Shown here piece by piece: positions 44,406-53,885 of a DNA stretch of 64,000 bases. Below the pieces are notes generated by a model, which saw only the letters and a list, made by a program, of their open reading frames with translations, was not told the DNA's origin and did no database searches. Source of the DNA: Streptomyces nodosus. GTDB taxonomy: Bacteria; Actinomycetota; Actinomycetes; Streptomycetales; Streptomycetaceae. The stretch is taken from positions 992,001 to 1,056,000 of the forward strand of contig NZ_CP023747.1 of the NCBI RefSeq assembly GCF_008704995.1, given 5' to 3'. Position 1 is the stretch's first letter, and each line of letters begins with the position of its first letter. The position numbers were made by a program, and so were the translations under genes.

Positions 44406-45128
44406 TCACATCCTGCTCTCGGCCCTCCCCGGCCACCGGGTCGCGTCCTCACCGGGAAGGTCGGCGTCCAGGTCCGGACGGCGCGGCGGCCCGGCGAGAC
44501 TGCACTCCACGTCCACCACGCCCGCCACGGACAGCACCAGGCGGTTGGCGACGGGTACGAGGGTGGTGTCCCGGATACGGCCGGTGAGCTTCACGACGCC
44601 GTCGTGCACCTCCACCCGGACGGGTTCCAGCGGGGCGGGGAAGAGACGGGCCACGACATCGTGGCGGATCTCCTCCGCGATGTCCTCGTCCTCCCGCAGA
44701 AACACCTTGAGCAGGTCGGAGCGACTGACGATGCCCAGCAGCGTGCCCTCGTCGCTCACCACGGGCAGTCGCTTGACCTTGGTGTGCGCCATGGTGCGGG
44801 CGGCGCTCCCGAGGGAGTCGTTGGCGTAGACGGTGACGGCCGGGGAGGTCATCAGGTCCTCCGCGGTCACCGCGCCGGCCTTGACGAGCTGGGAGAGCCG
44901 CTCGAGGCGCTCACGGCGGTCCTGTTCATGGCCGCGGAACTCCTCCTTGCGCAGCAGGTCCGCCTCGGAGACCACGCCGATGACCCGGTTCTCCTCCTCC
45001 ACCACCGGCAGGGCGCTGACCTTCCAGTCCCGCATGGCCTTGACGATGTCCTTGAAGGTCGCCGCACGGCCGAGCGCGACGACTCGGCGGGTCATGACAT
45101 CGCTCACGAGACGAGGAGTGCCGTTCAT
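44406..45128 (-). CDS. CBS-pair plus BON-domain protein (copy 2)
   Basis: The protein is 240 residues from ATG 45128 behind GGAGGA. The first CBS motif is VSDVMTRRVVALGRAATFKDIVKAMRDWKVSALPVVEEENRVIGVVSEADLL and the second is AEDLMTSPAVTVYANDSLGSAARTMAHTKVKRLPVVSDEGTLLGIVSRSDLL. The BON domain is PVRVEVHDGVVKLTGRIRDTTLVPVANRLVLSVAGVVDVECSL. A 25-residue acidic/basic tail is absent from the other copies. It is similar to copies 1 and 3. It precedes the Rv1733c-like gene on one probable transcript and has a DevR-like box 111-124 bases upstream. Confidence 0.88.
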   Translation of the reverse strand: MNGTPRLVSDVMTRRVVALGRAATFKDIVKAMRDWKVSALPVVEEENRVIGVVSEADLLRKEEFRGHEQDRRERLERLSQLVKAGAVTAEDLMTSPAVTVYANDSLGSAARTMAHTKVKRLPVVSDEGTLLGIVSRSDLLKVFLREDEDIAEEIRHDVVARLFPAPLEPVRVEVHDGVVKLTGRIRDTTLVPVANRLVLSVAGVVDVECSLAGPPRRPDLDADLPGEDATRWPGRAESRM

Positions 45129-45238
45129 GGTGTCCTCCTCCGGTTGGTGCCGGGGCGGGGACGCGGGACCGTGACGTCTTCGACGTCTTCCGGGGCGTCC
45201 GGCCTCTTCAGGGTGAGTCGTCGACGGGCCGACGGCTT

Positions 45239-45252
45239 GGGCCGGGTGGCCC
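45239..45252 (-). promoter_or_regulatory. Candidate DevR/OsdR-like box upstream of CBS-BON copy 2
   Basis: GGGCCGGGTGGCCC matches 11 of 12 defined positions and lies 111-124 bases before the CBS-BON start at 45128. A partial copy (45261-45274, 8/12) follows 22 bp on, too weak to count alone. Confidence 0.45.
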
Positions 45253-45411
45253 TCCCCCGCATCCCGACCGGCTCCGGTCCGGGCCTCGTACGCCCCGGGA
45301 AGCGACGCGCGGTGGCGCCCGGGCCCCGGGGCCTCACAAGGTCCACGGTACGCGTCGGAGCGCGACCTCGTACGCCGCGACCGTCCGCACGGGCGCGGGG
45401 CCCCTCGCCCG

Positions 45412-46086
45412 TCACACGGTGATACGCCGTCCGGTGACGCTCTCGGGGTCGACACGGATCCACAGGTCCCGGTGGCCGCCCGCCCAGGGCGTGCTGTACG
45501 CCTGCTCGTCCAGCCGCCGCACGGACTCGTCGTCCGTCACGGCGCTGGCGTGTCCCCGGACCAGGACGCTCCAGCCCTGGCTGAAGGCGGCGTCGATACG
45601 GTCCACCTCGAAGGCCACCTGGGAGCCCGCCGCCTGGGCCGGCACCGAGCCGGGAGCGGTTCTGAAGACGACCGAGCCGCCGACCACGCCGTAGTTCACC
45701 GGGACGATCTCGGGCCCCTTGGCCGTGTGCACCGCCAGTCGTCCCACCCCGTGCGTGGAGAGCAGGTCCTGGCACTCCTGCGGGGTCAGTTCGGTGAACT
45801 CGGGGTGCCGGCCGGCCTGCCCCAGCCCGGGCGGCAGGTCCACATCGCCGCCGGTCAGCTCCAGCACCGTGGTCTCCAGGGCGCCGGCCATCCTGAGGAG
45901 TGTGCTCACCCCGGGCGCTGCGGTGGGCTGCTCCTCCAGGTACTGCACATAGCTGGAGGCCATGCCCGCCCGGTTGGCCACGTCCTCCCGGGACAGTCCG
46001 AGTTCCTCGCGCCGCAGGGCGATCCGGCGCCCGAGATTGCCCGTGGGATGGCCCTCCACCGCATCCGACGGCTCCTGTGCGGCCAT
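45412..46086 (-). CDS. HTH-PPOX fusion protein (XRE helix-turn-helix plus flavin-type split barrel)
   Basis: This 224-residue protein has an N-terminal Cro/CI-type HTH (about residues 17-72: NLGRRIALRREELGLSREDVANRAGMASSYVQYLEEQPTAAPGVSTLLRMAGAL). A pyridoxamine-phosphate-oxidase-like barrel is fused behind it (about 95-215: ECQDLLSTHGVGRLAVHTAKGPEIVPVNYGVVGGSVVFRTAPGSVPAQAAGSQVAFEVDRIDAAFSQGWSVLVRGHASAV). The combination suggests a transcription regulator that senses a flavin, F420 or haem ligand. It follows the zinc alcohol dehydrogenase gene after 19 bases and is probably co-transcribed with it. Confidence 0.85.
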   Translation of the reverse strand: MAAQEPSDAVEGHPTGNLGRRIALRREELGLSREDVANRAGMASSYVQYLEEQPTAAPGVSTLLRMAGALETTVLELTGGDVDLPPGLGQAGRHPEFTELTPQECQDLLSTHGVGRLAVHTAKGPEIVPVNYGVVGGSVVFRTAPGSVPAQAAGSQVAFEVDRIDAAFSQGWSVLVRGHASAVTDDESVRRLDEQAYSTPWAGGHRDLWIRVDPESVTGRRITV

Positions 46087-46105
46087 GACCCCTCACTTCC
46101 TCTCC

Positions 46106-47176
46106 TCACGCCGCCCGGACGGCGACCACTTCGTGCTGCTCACCGCCTAGTACCACCTTCAGCGCCCCGGTGTCGGCGCCCCGGCCGAAGACGTCGTACG
46201 CCTCCTCCATCTGGTCCAGCGTGAAGGTGTGCGTGATCAGCGAGGAGGTCGGTATCCGGCCGGCAGCCGCCATCCGCAGCAGCGTCGGCGTGGAGTAGGT
46301 GTCGACGAGTCCCGTGGTGATCGTCAGATTCCTGCTCCACAGCTCCTCGAGGTGCAGGGTCACGGGCCTGCCGTGCACCCCGACGTTCGCCACATGCCCG
46401 CCCGGCCGCACCACCCGGGTGCACAGCTCGAAGCTCTCCGGTGCGCCGACCGCCTCGACGGCCACATCGGCGCCCAGCCCGTCGGTGAGGTCGGCGATCA
46501 GCTGCTCGGGGGCCTCCCGGGCATCGGCGAGGGCGTCGGCGCCCAGCTGTTTGGCGGCGTCCAGCCGGGAGGCGGCCAGGTCCACGGCGACGATGCGCCC
46601 GGGGGCGAACAGCCCGGTCATGGCGATCGCCGCGAGACCGATCGGACCCGCGCCCACCACGGCGACGCTGTCGCCCGGCCGTACGTGTCCGTTGAGCACG
46701 CCCACCTCGTAGGCGGTGGGGAAGATGTCGGCGAGCAGGACGGCGTCCCTGCCGTCCATGGCGCCGGGCAGGGTGTGCACGGACAGGTCGGCGAAGGGGA
46801 CCCGGACGAATTCGGCCTGCGTACCGTCGATCACACGGCCGAGGATCCAGCCTCCGCCGCCACGGCACTGGCTGTAGGTCCGCTCCCAGCAGTAGCCGCA
46901 TCGCCCGCAGGCGGTGATGCAGGAGACCAGGACGCGGTCCCCCGGCTGCACCGTGTGCACATCGCCGCCTATCTCGACGATCTCGCCGACCGCCTCGTGC
47001 CCCAGCACCGTGCCCGGGCGCACCTCGGGGACGTCGCCCTTGAGGATGTGCAGATCCGTTCCGCAGATGGTGGTGGTCTCGACCCGCACGATCGCATCGG
47101 TGGGTTCCTTGATGCCGGGGTCCGGGACCTCCTCCCAGGCGGACTTGCCGGGGCCGTGGAAGACGAAGCCCTTCAT
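46106..47176 (-). CDS. Zinc-dependent alcohol dehydrogenase (MDR family), copy A
   Basis: From ATG 47176 the protein is 356 residues (FVFHGPGKSAWEEVPDPGI...). Catalytic zinc ligands lie in TTICGTDLHILKGDVP and GHEAVGEIVEIG. The structural zinc lobe is CGRCGYCWERTYSQC, and the Rossmann NAD site is DSVAVVGAGPIGLAAIAMTGLFAPGRIVAVDL. It belongs to the medium-chain threonine/alcohol dehydrogenase group. The physiological substrate is unknown; a redox-balancing role fits its place in the stress island. It is divergent from the STAS gene, and the shared region has a perfect DevR-like box 130 bases upstream of this start. Confidence 0.88.
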   Translation of the reverse strand: MKGFVFHGPGKSAWEEVPDPGIKEPTDAIVRVETTTICGTDLHILKGDVPEVRPGTVLGHEAVGEIVEIGGDVHTVQPGDRVLVSCITACGRCGYCWERTYSQCRGGGGWILGRVIDGTQAEFVRVPFADLSVHTLPGAMDGRDAVLLADIFPTAYEVGVLNGHVRPGDSVAVVGAGPIGLAAIAMTGLFAPGRIVAVDLAASRLDAAKQLGADALADAREAPEQLIADLTDGLGADVAVEAVGAPESFELCTRVVRPGGHVANVGVHGRPVTLHLEELWSRNLTITTGLVDTYSTPTLLRMAAAGRIPTSSLITHTFTLDQMEEAYDVFGRGADTGALKVVLGGEQHEVVAVRAA

Positions 47177-47305
47177 GGCGATCCTTCCTTCCTCTCCCCG
47201 GGCTCGCGCCCGGGGTTCTGCGGAAGCCGGTACGGCCGGGCACCCGCACATTGCCGGTATCACCCGGTAGACCCCAGCTTGTCCGACCTCGGCGGAAATC
47301 CGCTT

Positions 47306-47319
47306 GGGCCGGTCGGCCC
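47306..47319. promoter_or_regulatory. Perfect DevR/OsdR-like box upstream of ADH copy A
   Basis: GGGCCGGTCGGCCC matches 12 of 12 defined positions, in the divergent region between the dehydrogenase (start 47176) and STAS (start 47446) genes. The same 14 bases recur at 41912 and 59881. Confidence 0.6.
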
Positions 47320-47395
47320 TGATCGCCCACAGGCCGCCATGACACCCCGTGACGCTCCGTGATGACTGGTAGCGGCCGAACGTACCGGGCGGCCG

Positions 47396-47409
47396 GGCCC
47401 GAACGGCCC
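47396..47409 (+). promoter_or_regulatory. Candidate DevR/OsdR-like box before the STAS gene
   Basis: GGCCCGAACGGCCC matches 11 of 12 positions and lies 37-50 bases before the STAS start. A weaker copy (CGGCCGAACGTACC, 47373-47386) precedes it by 23 bp. Confidence 0.45.
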
Positions 47410-47445
47410 TATCGGGGCCCGGCCGCCTTCGGCTTCTCTGTCACC

Positions 47446-47805
47446 ATGTCCCCCACACCGCCCAGGCTTCTGCCGCCCCTCACGGAGCGCACCCTCGGTG
47501 GCACGACCATCGTGGAACTGCGCGATGAGATCGATGTCGTCACCTGCGCGCTCCTCAAGTCCCCCCTGGACGTCCTGACCGACACCCCACGCCTCGACCT
47601 GGTGCTGGATCTGCGCCGGGTGTCCTTCATCGACTGCAGCGGTGTGGGGTTGCTGTGCCGCGTACGGAACCGGGTCCTGGCCCGGGGCGGTCGGCTGCGG
47701 CTGCTCACCGGCAGCGCCGCCTTCCGGCAGATCCTGCGCCGGGTGCACCTGACCGGTGTGTTCGAGCTCTGCCACCGCCTCCCCGAGGACCTGATGACGG
47801 TGTAG
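47446..47805 (+). CDS. STAS-domain anti-sigma-factor antagonist
   Basis: This 119-residue STAS protein (TLGGTTIVELRDEIDVVTCALLKSPLDVLTDTPRLDLVLDLRRVSFIDCSGVGLLCRVRNRVLARGGRLRLLTGSAAFRQILRRVHLTGVFELC) has the phosphorylatable Ser in the usual SFIDCSGVG loop. It would bind an anti-sigma kinase and be reactivated by a SpoIIE-type phosphatase such as the one 1.3 kb downstream. ATG 47446 lacks a strong ribosome site, so the start is tentative. The next gene (a degenerate USP) begins 33 bases later, indicating one transcript. Confidence 0.85.
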   Translation: MSPTPPRLLPPLTERTLGGTTIVELRDEIDVVTCALLKSPLDVLTDTPRLDLVLDLRRVSFIDCSGVGLLCRVRNRVLARGGRLRLLTGSAAFRQILRRVHLTGVFELCHRLPEDLMTV

Positions 47806-47838
47806 GCCCGACCCGTGGGTGAGGAAGGCGGATCAAGC

Positions 47839-48564
47839 ATGCGGCACATGATCGTGGCCCGTACCGACCGGCCGGAGCGGCACAGCCCGGACACCGGCAC
47901 GCCCGACGGAGGCACCGCGGTGTCCGCCTGGGCCGCGGAGGAGGCGGCGCTGCGCGGGCTGCCCCTCCGGACGGTCCGTGTCCCGCCTCCGGACGGCTGG
48001 GACGGGACCGGTCTGGTCGTGGTCGGCATCCCCGAGGCGGAGGGCGCCGCCGGCCTCGCGCCCGGCTCGGCCGCCGCCGTCGCGCTCGGGACCGCCCCCT
48101 GCCCCGTGGCGCTGGTGCCGGAGCGCGCGGTCCTCCTGGGGCCGGTACGACGTGCCGGCCCCGTCGTGCTCGGCGTCGACGCCCGCCGCCCCGCGCGCGG
48201 GGCGATCGAGTTCGCCTTCGAGACGGCCCGGACACGGGGCGTAGGGCTGCACGCGGTGCACGCATGGACGCTGCCGCCCGACGCCGACGCGTTTCGCTTC
48301 GGCATACCGGAGGAGGACCGCGCCGCCTGGGAGGACCAGGAGGTGCAACTGCTGGCCGATGTGCTGCGGCCATGGCGCGCCGGCCGTCCGGAGGTGCGGG
48401 TGACCGAGGACGTACGCCTGCTCTCCCCGGCGCGGGCGTTGCTCCACACCGCCGCCGGTGCCGGGCTCCTGGTGGTCGGGCGAGGGTCCGGCCGCGGACC
48501 GGGAGGCGTTCTGCGGGCCCTGGCGGCCCGGACGAGGTGCCCGGTCGTCGTCGTGCCCGGGTGA
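47839..48564 (+). CDS. Universal stress protein with shortened first domain (USP4)
   Basis: This 241-residue protein has a C-terminal UspA domain that looks complete ([35 protein letters not shown] ... [41 protein letters not shown]). The N-terminal one is reduced to about 95 residues and lacks the normal G-x2-G-x9-GS loop ([36 protein letters not shown]). ATG 47839 is preceded by GGAAGG at a long distance; GTG 47815 is the alternative. It probably shares the STAS transcript, and a strong terminator at 48658 follows. Confidence 0.78.
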   Translation: MRHMIVARTDRPERHSPDTGTPDGGTAVSAWAAEEAALRGLPLRTVRVPPPDGWDGTGLVVVGIPEAEGAAGLAPGSAAAVALGTAPCPVALVPERAVLLGPVRRAGPVVLGVDARRPARGAIEFAFETARTRGVGLHAVHAWTLPPDADAFRFGIPEEDRAAWEDQEVQLLADVLRPWRAGRPEVRVTEDVRLLSPARALLHTAAGAGLLVVGRGSGRGPGGVLRALAARTRCPVVVVPG

Positions 48565-48657
48565 TCTGCCGGACCCGGCGCGCACGGATCCCGGTGCCCC
48601 TCCCCGACCACGGCACCGGGATCCGCCCCCCTGCTGTCCCACCGAAGCCCTGCCACT

Positions 48658-48683
48658 GCGCGGCCCCTTTCGAGGGGCCGCGC
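48658..48683 (+). terminator. Strong hairpin terminator after USP4
   Basis: A 10-bp perfect GC stem (GCGCGGCCCC / GGGGCCGCGC) around a TTTCGA loop, followed by TTTCG, 93 bases after the USP4 stop. It is the best terminator in the window. Confidence 0.8.
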
Positions 48684-48944
48684 TTTCGACGGGGCCGCGC
48701 CCGCTTCATGCCCGGGACGCGCCGTTCCGGGCCCGGAACGGCGTCCGGACGGAGCCCACGTCATCAGCCGGGGAACGGCCGATCGGTCGCACAGGAGAAG
48801 CGGCGGCAACGGCGCGGGAAACCACGGATGTTCCCGGGCCGACGACCGCCGGGCGTTCGATCCCGCGTACAAGACCGTTCGCAGTCGCTACGATCAGGCG
48901 AACGGGGCCAGGAGCGGTCACCGCGGCCGCCGCCCACGCGCAAA

Positions 48945-48994
48945 TTCGAACGCCGTGCGGTCACTTTTCGAACGTTGTGGAGTCACTAAGTGAC
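48945..48994 (+). repeat. 22-bp tandem direct repeat plus palindrome
   Basis: Two copies with period 22 (48945-48965 and 48967-48987) both run from TTCGAACG to GTCACT and agree at 17 of 21 bases. The second GTCACT forms a perfect 13-base palindrome with the following AGTGAC (48982-48994). The block ends 66 bases before the phosphatase start and looks like an operator array. Confidence 0.65.
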
Positions 48995-49060
48995 ATACGC
49001 CCGCAGAGCCGTCCGGGTTGCGTTGAGATGGCCCGTCTCATCGTGAGCCTGGGGACGGGG

Positions 49061-51019
49061 ATGAAAATGAGCGACCTGGCCGAGGCGGTACCACCCGGTT
49101 CCGCCGACGTCATGGAACCCGGGGCCTGCCGGTGCGGCGCCCGGACCCAGGCGGGCGTCCCGGGGGCCGCGGAGGAGAAGTTCCGCGGGCTGCTGGAGGC
49201 GGCCCCGGACGCCATGGTCATCGTCGACGACACCGGGACCATCAGGCTCGTCAACGCCCAGACCGAGGCGCTCTTCGGCTACCGCCGCGACGAACTTCTG
49301 GGCCGCCCCGTGGAATTCCTCGTCCCCGGCCGCTTCCGCACCCATCACACCGCGCATCGCCACGCCTACGTCCAGAACCGGCAGGTCCGCCCCATGGGCG
49401 CCGGACTCGACCTCTACGGGCTCCGCAAGGACGGCACCGAGTTCCCCGTCGAGATCAGCCTCAGCCCCCTGGAGACCGCCGACGGCCTCCTCGTCTCCGC
49501 CGCCGTGCGCGACGTGAGCGAACGCAAGGCCGCCGAGGAACGCATCAACGAGCTCGCGGCGCTGGTCGAGTCCTCCCAGGACGCGATCCTCGCCAAGACC
49601 CTCGACGGCCGCATCACCTACTGGAACGCGGCGGCCCAGCGGTTGTACGGCTACACGGCCGCCGAGGTGCTGGGGCGGCATGTGTCGCTGCTGGCTCCGC
49701 CGGAGCGGGAGCACGAGATCACCGCGCTCCTCGACCGGCTCCGCGAGGGCGAGAAGGTCGAGCACTTCGAGACGTTACGGCTCACCCGCTCCGGCGGGAT
49801 GCTGGACGTCGACGTCACCCTGTGGCCGACCCGGGGGCCGCACGGCACGGTCGTCGGGGCGTGTGCCATCGTCCGGGACATCAGCGACCGCAAGCGCGCC
49901 GAGGCGGAGCTGACGGAGCTGTACGAGCAGCAGCGGCACATCGCCCTCACCCTGCAACGCAGTCTGATGGGAACGCCGCCCGCCATCCCCGGACTGGACA
50001 CCGCGAGCCGCTATCGGCCCGCCACCCAGGGCGCCGGTGTCGGCGGCGACTGGTTCGACCTCGTCCCGCTGGGGGCCGGCCGGGTCGGCGTGCTGATCGG
50101 CGATGTGATGGGCCGTGGTCTCGAGGCGGCCGCCGTGATGGGCCAACTCCGTTCCGCCGCCCACGCACTGGCCAAGACCGGGATGCAGCCCCGTCAGTTG
50201 ATGCAGGCCCTGGACTCCGTCGTCGCCGATCTCGATGTGCCCGACCAGCTGGTCACCTGCTGCTATCTGGTCATCGCCGCCGATGCGGGAGAGGTGACCC
50301 TGTGCTCCGCCGGCCATCTGCCGGTTCTGATCGCGGTACCGGGCGAGAGCACTCGGACGCTCCCCGCTCCGGTGAACCCGCCCCTGGGGGTCGGCGGGGT
50401 GATCTACCAGCAGCGTTCCGGCACGGTCGCCCGGGGCGCCACCCTGGTGCTCTACACGGACGGTCTGATCGAGACCCCGGGCACGGACATCGAGGACCAG
50501 CTCACCCATCTGGTCACGGCCCTGGACAAGATCGTGACGGCGGCCCCCGGCCTGGAGGCCGCCGCCGACCAGGTGCTGTCGGCCCTGCTCCCCGGCGCCG
50601 ACGGCCATGACGACGTCACCCTGCTGCTGACCCGGATACCGGAAGCTCCACTGGCCACGGCGGCGACGGAGCTGCCCGCCGTGCCGGAGTCCGTGGCGGC
50701 GGGCCGGGGTTTTCTCGACCGCACGCTCGGCAGCTGGGGCTGCGCGGATCCGGCGGGCGACGCGCGGCTGCTGCTCTCCGAGATCCTCACCAACGCGGTG
50801 CGGCACGCACAGGGCCCGATCGGGGTACGCCTGTGCCGCACCGACACCGAGCTCACCGTCGAGATCAGCGACCGCAGTTCCCGGCTGCCCCAGCCCTGCC
50901 CCGCGGCCGAGGACGACGAGTCCGGCCGTGGCCTGCTGCTCGTCCGTGCCCTCGCCGACGACTGGGGTGTACTCCCCACGGACGAGGGCAAGACGATCTG
51001 GTTCAGCCTCGCCCTGTGA
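49061..51019 (+). CDS. PAS-PAS-SpoIIE phosphatase with C-terminal GHKL ATPase domain
   Basis: This 652-residue protein starts at ATG 49061 or 49067 (GGGG upstream). PAS 1 is at about 38-150 ([41 protein letters not shown] ... [16 protein letters not shown]) and PAS 2 at about 160-280 ([38 protein letters not shown]). The PP2C-type SpoIIE domain is at about 310-525 ([39 protein letters not shown] ... [19 protein letters not shown] ... DDVTLLLTR). The HATPase domain is at about 545-650 ([22 protein letters not shown] ... [18 protein letters not shown]). It is a sensor that could both dephosphorylate a STAS protein and act as anti-sigma kinase. Codon 239 (bases 49775-49777) is a rare TTA. Confidence 0.88.
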   Translation: MKMSDLAEAVPPGSADVMEPGACRCGARTQAGVPGAAEEKFRGLLEAAPDAMVIVDDTGTIRLVNAQTEALFGYRRDELLGRPVEFLVPGRFRTHHTAHRHAYVQNRQVRPMGAGLDLYGLRKDGTEFPVEISLSPLETADGLLVSAAVRDVSERKAAEERINELAALVESSQDAILAKTLDGRITYWNAAAQRLYGYTAAEVLGRHVSLLAPPEREHEITALLDRLREGEKVEHFETLRLTRSGGMLDVDVTLWPTRGPHGTVVGACAIVRDISDRKRAEAELTELYEQQRHIALTLQRSLMGTPPAIPGLDTASRYRPATQGAGVGGDWFDLVPLGAGRVGVLIGDVMGRGLEAAAVMGQLRSAAHALAKTGMQPRQLMQALDSVVADLDVPDQLVTCCYLVIAADAGEVTLCSAGHLPVLIAVPGESTRTLPAPVNPPLGVGGVIYQQRSGTVARGATLVLYTDGLIETPGTDIEDQLTHLVTALDKIVTAAPGLEAAADQVLSALLPGADGHDDVTLLLTRIPEAPLATAATELPAVPESVAAGRGFLDRTLGSWGCADPAGDARLLLSEILTNAVRHAQGPIGVRLCRTDTELTVEISDRSSRLPQPCPAAEDDESGRGLLLVRALADDWGVLPTDEGKTIWFSLAL

Positions 51020-51028
51020 GGGCGGGGG

Positions 51029-53410
51029 TCAGGACGACCAGGTCCACTCGGCGACCTCGGGCAGGTCCGTGCCGTGTGCGCGGATCCAGTCGTGGTGGCG
51101 GGTGCGGGCGTCGGCCATCTGCTGGCGTACGGCGGCGGCCCGCACCGCGAGTCCGGGCACCCGGTCGATGACGTCCATGACCAGGCGGTAGCGGTCCAGA
51201 TCGTTGCGCACCACCATGTCGAAGGGCGTGGTGGTGGTCCCGGACTCCTTGTACCCGCGCACATGCAGGTGCGGGTGGCCCGTGCGGCGGTAGGCGAGGC
51301 GGTGGATCAGCCATGGATAGCCGTGGTAGGCGAAGATGACGGGCTTGTCCGTGGTGAAGAGGCCGTCGTACTCGAAGTCCGTCATCCCGTGCGGGTGGTC
51401 CTCGTGCGGCATCAGCCGGGTCATGTCGACCACATTGACCACCCGGACCGCGAGCTGGGGCAGATGGCGGCGCAGCAACTGCGCGGCGGCCAGCACCTCC
51501 TGCGTCGGCACATCGCCCGCGCAGGCCAGCACCACATCCGGTTCGCCGCCGTTCTCGGTGCCCGCCCAGTCCCAGATGCCGGCGCCGCGCGCGCAGTGGA
51601 CACGGGCCTGGTCCATGGACAGCCAGTCGAAGCAGGGCTGCTTCCCGGCCACGATCACATTGACGTAGTCCCGGCTGCGCAGGGCGTGGTCCGCCACGGA
51701 CAGCAGGGTGTTGGCGTCCGGCGGCAGATAGACCCGCACCACCTCGGGGCTCTTGTTGAGGACATGGTCGACGAAACCGGGGTCCTGGTGGGAGAAGCCG
51801 TTGTGGTCCTGGCGCCACACATGGGAGGTCAGCAGATAGTTGAGGGAGGCGACCGGGGCGCGCCAGGCCAGCTCCCGCGCGGTCCGCAGCCATTTGATGT
51901 GCTGGTTGACCATGGAGTCGACGATGTGCACGAACGCCTCGTAGCAGGAGAACAGTCCGTGCCGTCCGGTGAGGAGGTAGCCCTCCAGCCAGCCCTGGCA
52001 GAGGTGTTCGGAGAGGATCTCCAGCACCCGGCCGTGCCGGTCGAGGTGTTCGTCCACCGGGAGGATCCGCGCCTGCCAGGCCTTGCCGCTGGCCTCGAAG
52101 ACGGCCTGCAGCCGGTTGGAGGCGGTCTCGTCCGGGCCGACCAGCCGGAAGTCCCGTCGCGCGGTGGTGTCCTCCATGATCTGTTCCAGGAAGCCGCCGA
52201 GGACCCGGGTGGGTTCGTGCAGGGTCGCGCCCGGTTTGTCGACGGGCACCGCGAAGTCCTCCAGGGCAGGCATCGGCAGATCGCGCACCAGCAGCCCGCC
52301 GTTGGCGTACGGGGTGGCGCCCAGCCGCCGGTCGCCGTCGGGCACCTGGGCGAGCACCTCGGGGCGGGGGTGGCCGTCGGCGTCGAAGAGCTCCTGGGGC
52401 CGGTACGACTTCAGCCATGCCTCCAGTTGCCGCAGGTGCTGCGGGTTCTCCCGGACACCGGGCAGCGGGACCTGGTGGGCGCGCCAGGTGCCCTCGACCG
52501 GCACCCCGTCCACCTCGGCGGGCCCGGTCCAGCCCTTGGGGGTGCGCAGCACGATCATCGGCCAGTGCGGCCGTTCCGGTACGTCCTCCTCGCGTGCCGT
52601 GCGTTGCAGCAGTGCGATGCGGTCCAGCGCGTCGTCCAGGGCCCGCGCCATGTCCCGGTGGACCTGGAGGGGGTCGTCGCCGGTGACATGGATCGGCTCA
52701 TGGCCGTATCCCCGCAGCAGCGCGTCGAGTTCGGACTCCGGGAGACGGGACAGCACGGTCGGGTTGGCGATCTTGTACCCGTTGAGGTGGAGGATCGGGA
52801 GCACCGCGCCGTCGTGGACCGGGTCCAGGAACTTGTTGGAGTGCCAGGACGCGGCGAGCGGCCCGGTCTCCGCCTCACCGTCGCCGATCACACAGGCGAC
52901 CAGCAGATCCGGGTGGTCGAAGGCGGCTCCGTAGGCGTGGGCGAGGGAGTAGCCGAGTTCACCGCCCTCATGGATGGAGCCGGGCACCTCGGGTGCGACA
53001 TGGCTGGGTACGCCGCCGGGGAAGGAGAACTGCCGGAACAGCGTGGCCATCCCCGGCCCGTCCCGTGTCACATCCGGGTAGGTCTCGCTGTAGCTGCCCT
53101 CCAGCCAGGAGTTGGCGAGCACGGAGGGCCCGCCGTGCCCGGGCCCCCAGATGCACAGCGCGTCCAGGTCGCGCGCCTTGATGACGCGGTTGAGGTGGGT
53201 GTACACGAGGTTGAGCCCGGGTGAGGTGCCCCAGTGGCCCAGCAGCCGGGGCTTGATGTGCTCGGGCCTGAGGGGTTCGGTCAGCAGCGGGTTGGCCATC
53301 AGATAGATCTGTCCCGCGGCCAGATAGTTGGCGGCCCGCCAGTGGGCGTCCAGGGTGCGCAGTTCCTCGTCGGTGAGCGCGGTGCCGTGCGGGTGTGCGG
53401 CCTCGGGCAT
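51029..53410 (-). CDS. xfp: Xylulose-5-phosphate/fructose-6-phosphate phosphoketolase
   Basis: This 793-residue protein from ATG 53410 is the full family length. Typical segments are [119 protein letters not shown] (thiamine-diphosphate motif), and [31 protein letters not shown]. It splits xylulose-5-P or fructose-6-P with phosphate to acetyl-phosphate plus a shorter sugar phosphate, bypassing oxidative steps. It is convergent with the phosphatase gene (9-base gap) and lies downstream of ADH copy B after 475 bases. No acetate kinase gene is adjacent. Confidence 0.95.
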   Translation of the reverse strand: MPEAAHPHGTALTDEELRTLDAHWRAANYLAAGQIYLMANPLLTEPLRPEHIKPRLLGHWGTSPGLNLVYTHLNRVIKARDLDALCIWGPGHGGPSVLANSWLEGSYSETYPDVTRDGPGMATLFRQFSFPGGVPSHVAPEVPGSIHEGGELGYSLAHAYGAAFDHPDLLVACVIGDGEAETGPLAASWHSNKFLDPVHDGAVLPILHLNGYKIANPTVLSRLPESELDALLRGYGHEPIHVTGDDPLQVHRDMARALDDALDRIALLQRTAREEDVPERPHWPMIVLRTPKGWTGPAEVDGVPVEGTWRAHQVPLPGVRENPQHLRQLEAWLKSYRPQELFDADGHPRPEVLAQVPDGDRRLGATPYANGGLLVRDLPMPALEDFAVPVDKPGATLHEPTRVLGGFLEQIMEDTTARRDFRLVGPDETASNRLQAVFEASGKAWQARILPVDEHLDRHGRVLEILSEHLCQGWLEGYLLTGRHGLFSCYEAFVHIVDSMVNQHIKWLRTARELAWRAPVASLNYLLTSHVWRQDHNGFSHQDPGFVDHVLNKSPEVVRVYLPPDANTLLSVADHALRSRDYVNVIVAGKQPCFDWLSMDQARVHCARGAGIWDWAGTENGGEPDVVLACAGDVPTQEVLAAAQLLRRHLPQLAVRVVNVVDMTRLMPHEDHPHGMTDFEYDGLFTTDKPVIFAYHGYPWLIHRLAYRRTGHPHLHVRGYKESGTTTTPFDMVVRNDLDRYRLVMDVIDRVPGLAVRAAAVRQQMADARTRHHDWIRAHGTDLPEVAEWTWSS

Positions 53411-53885
53411 GGTGACTCCACAGGTCGTCGACGGTGCTGATCGGGCGCGGCGGGCGGTGGGCCCGCCGCGCGTGACACGGGGCGGCCGCCGGTCACATCC
53501 CTGGGGGTGCGACGGCGACGGGGCGGTCGGGCGGGGGTGGTCCGGGGTGGGCGACGAACCCGGGCCGAGGCAGCGGTTCCGCGGGCGCCTCCGGGCGCCC
53601 ACGAGCAACGGTCCGGCGGTGTACGGGGCCGGCGGCCGGGCGTCTCGTCACCTCGTCACCCACGCCCAGCACGATACGCCGATCCGCACCGGTTCCGGCC
53701 CGATTGTCCCGACTGCCGCACCACCGGGCGCCGGACCCTCCCGGTGCGCGATGGTGGTGCGGCCGGCCGACCGGCGGGGCGGCCTCCGCGGACGCGGGCC
53801 CTGGACCGGCGCACCGGCGCGGCGCGACGGGGCGACGGCCGCCACGGCGGTCACCGCCCCGGCCCGAGGGGGCAGGTCCACGGCG
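53411..53885. other. Intergenic region upstream of xfp
   Basis: These 475 bases between two minus-strand genes contain no convincing gene. A 7-bp stem (GGGCGCC / GGCGCCC, loop TCCG) at 53583-53600 could terminate the dehydrogenase transcript. A weak DevR-like copy (9/12) is at 53764-53777. I cannot place the xfp promoter. Confidence 0.5.

Larger units (their letters stand above)
48565..49060. other. Intergenic region, USP4 / PAS-phosphatase gene
   Basis: These 496 bases hold a strong hairpin terminator (48658-48683), then about 260 bases with no recognisable gene. A two-copy 22-bp tandem repeat and a GTCACT-A-AGTGAC palindrome (48945-48994) come shortly before the phosphatase gene. Confidence 0.6.

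Noticed and set aside
48982..48994. GTCACT-A-AGTGAC considered as a BldD site
   Set aside because: The BldD-type TNAC-N5-GTNA spacing is not met (three bases rather than five between half-sites).
53411..53885. Possible small gene in the gap before xfp
   Set aside because: Short frames exist on both strands but none has a good ribosome site or a recognisable protein sequence.
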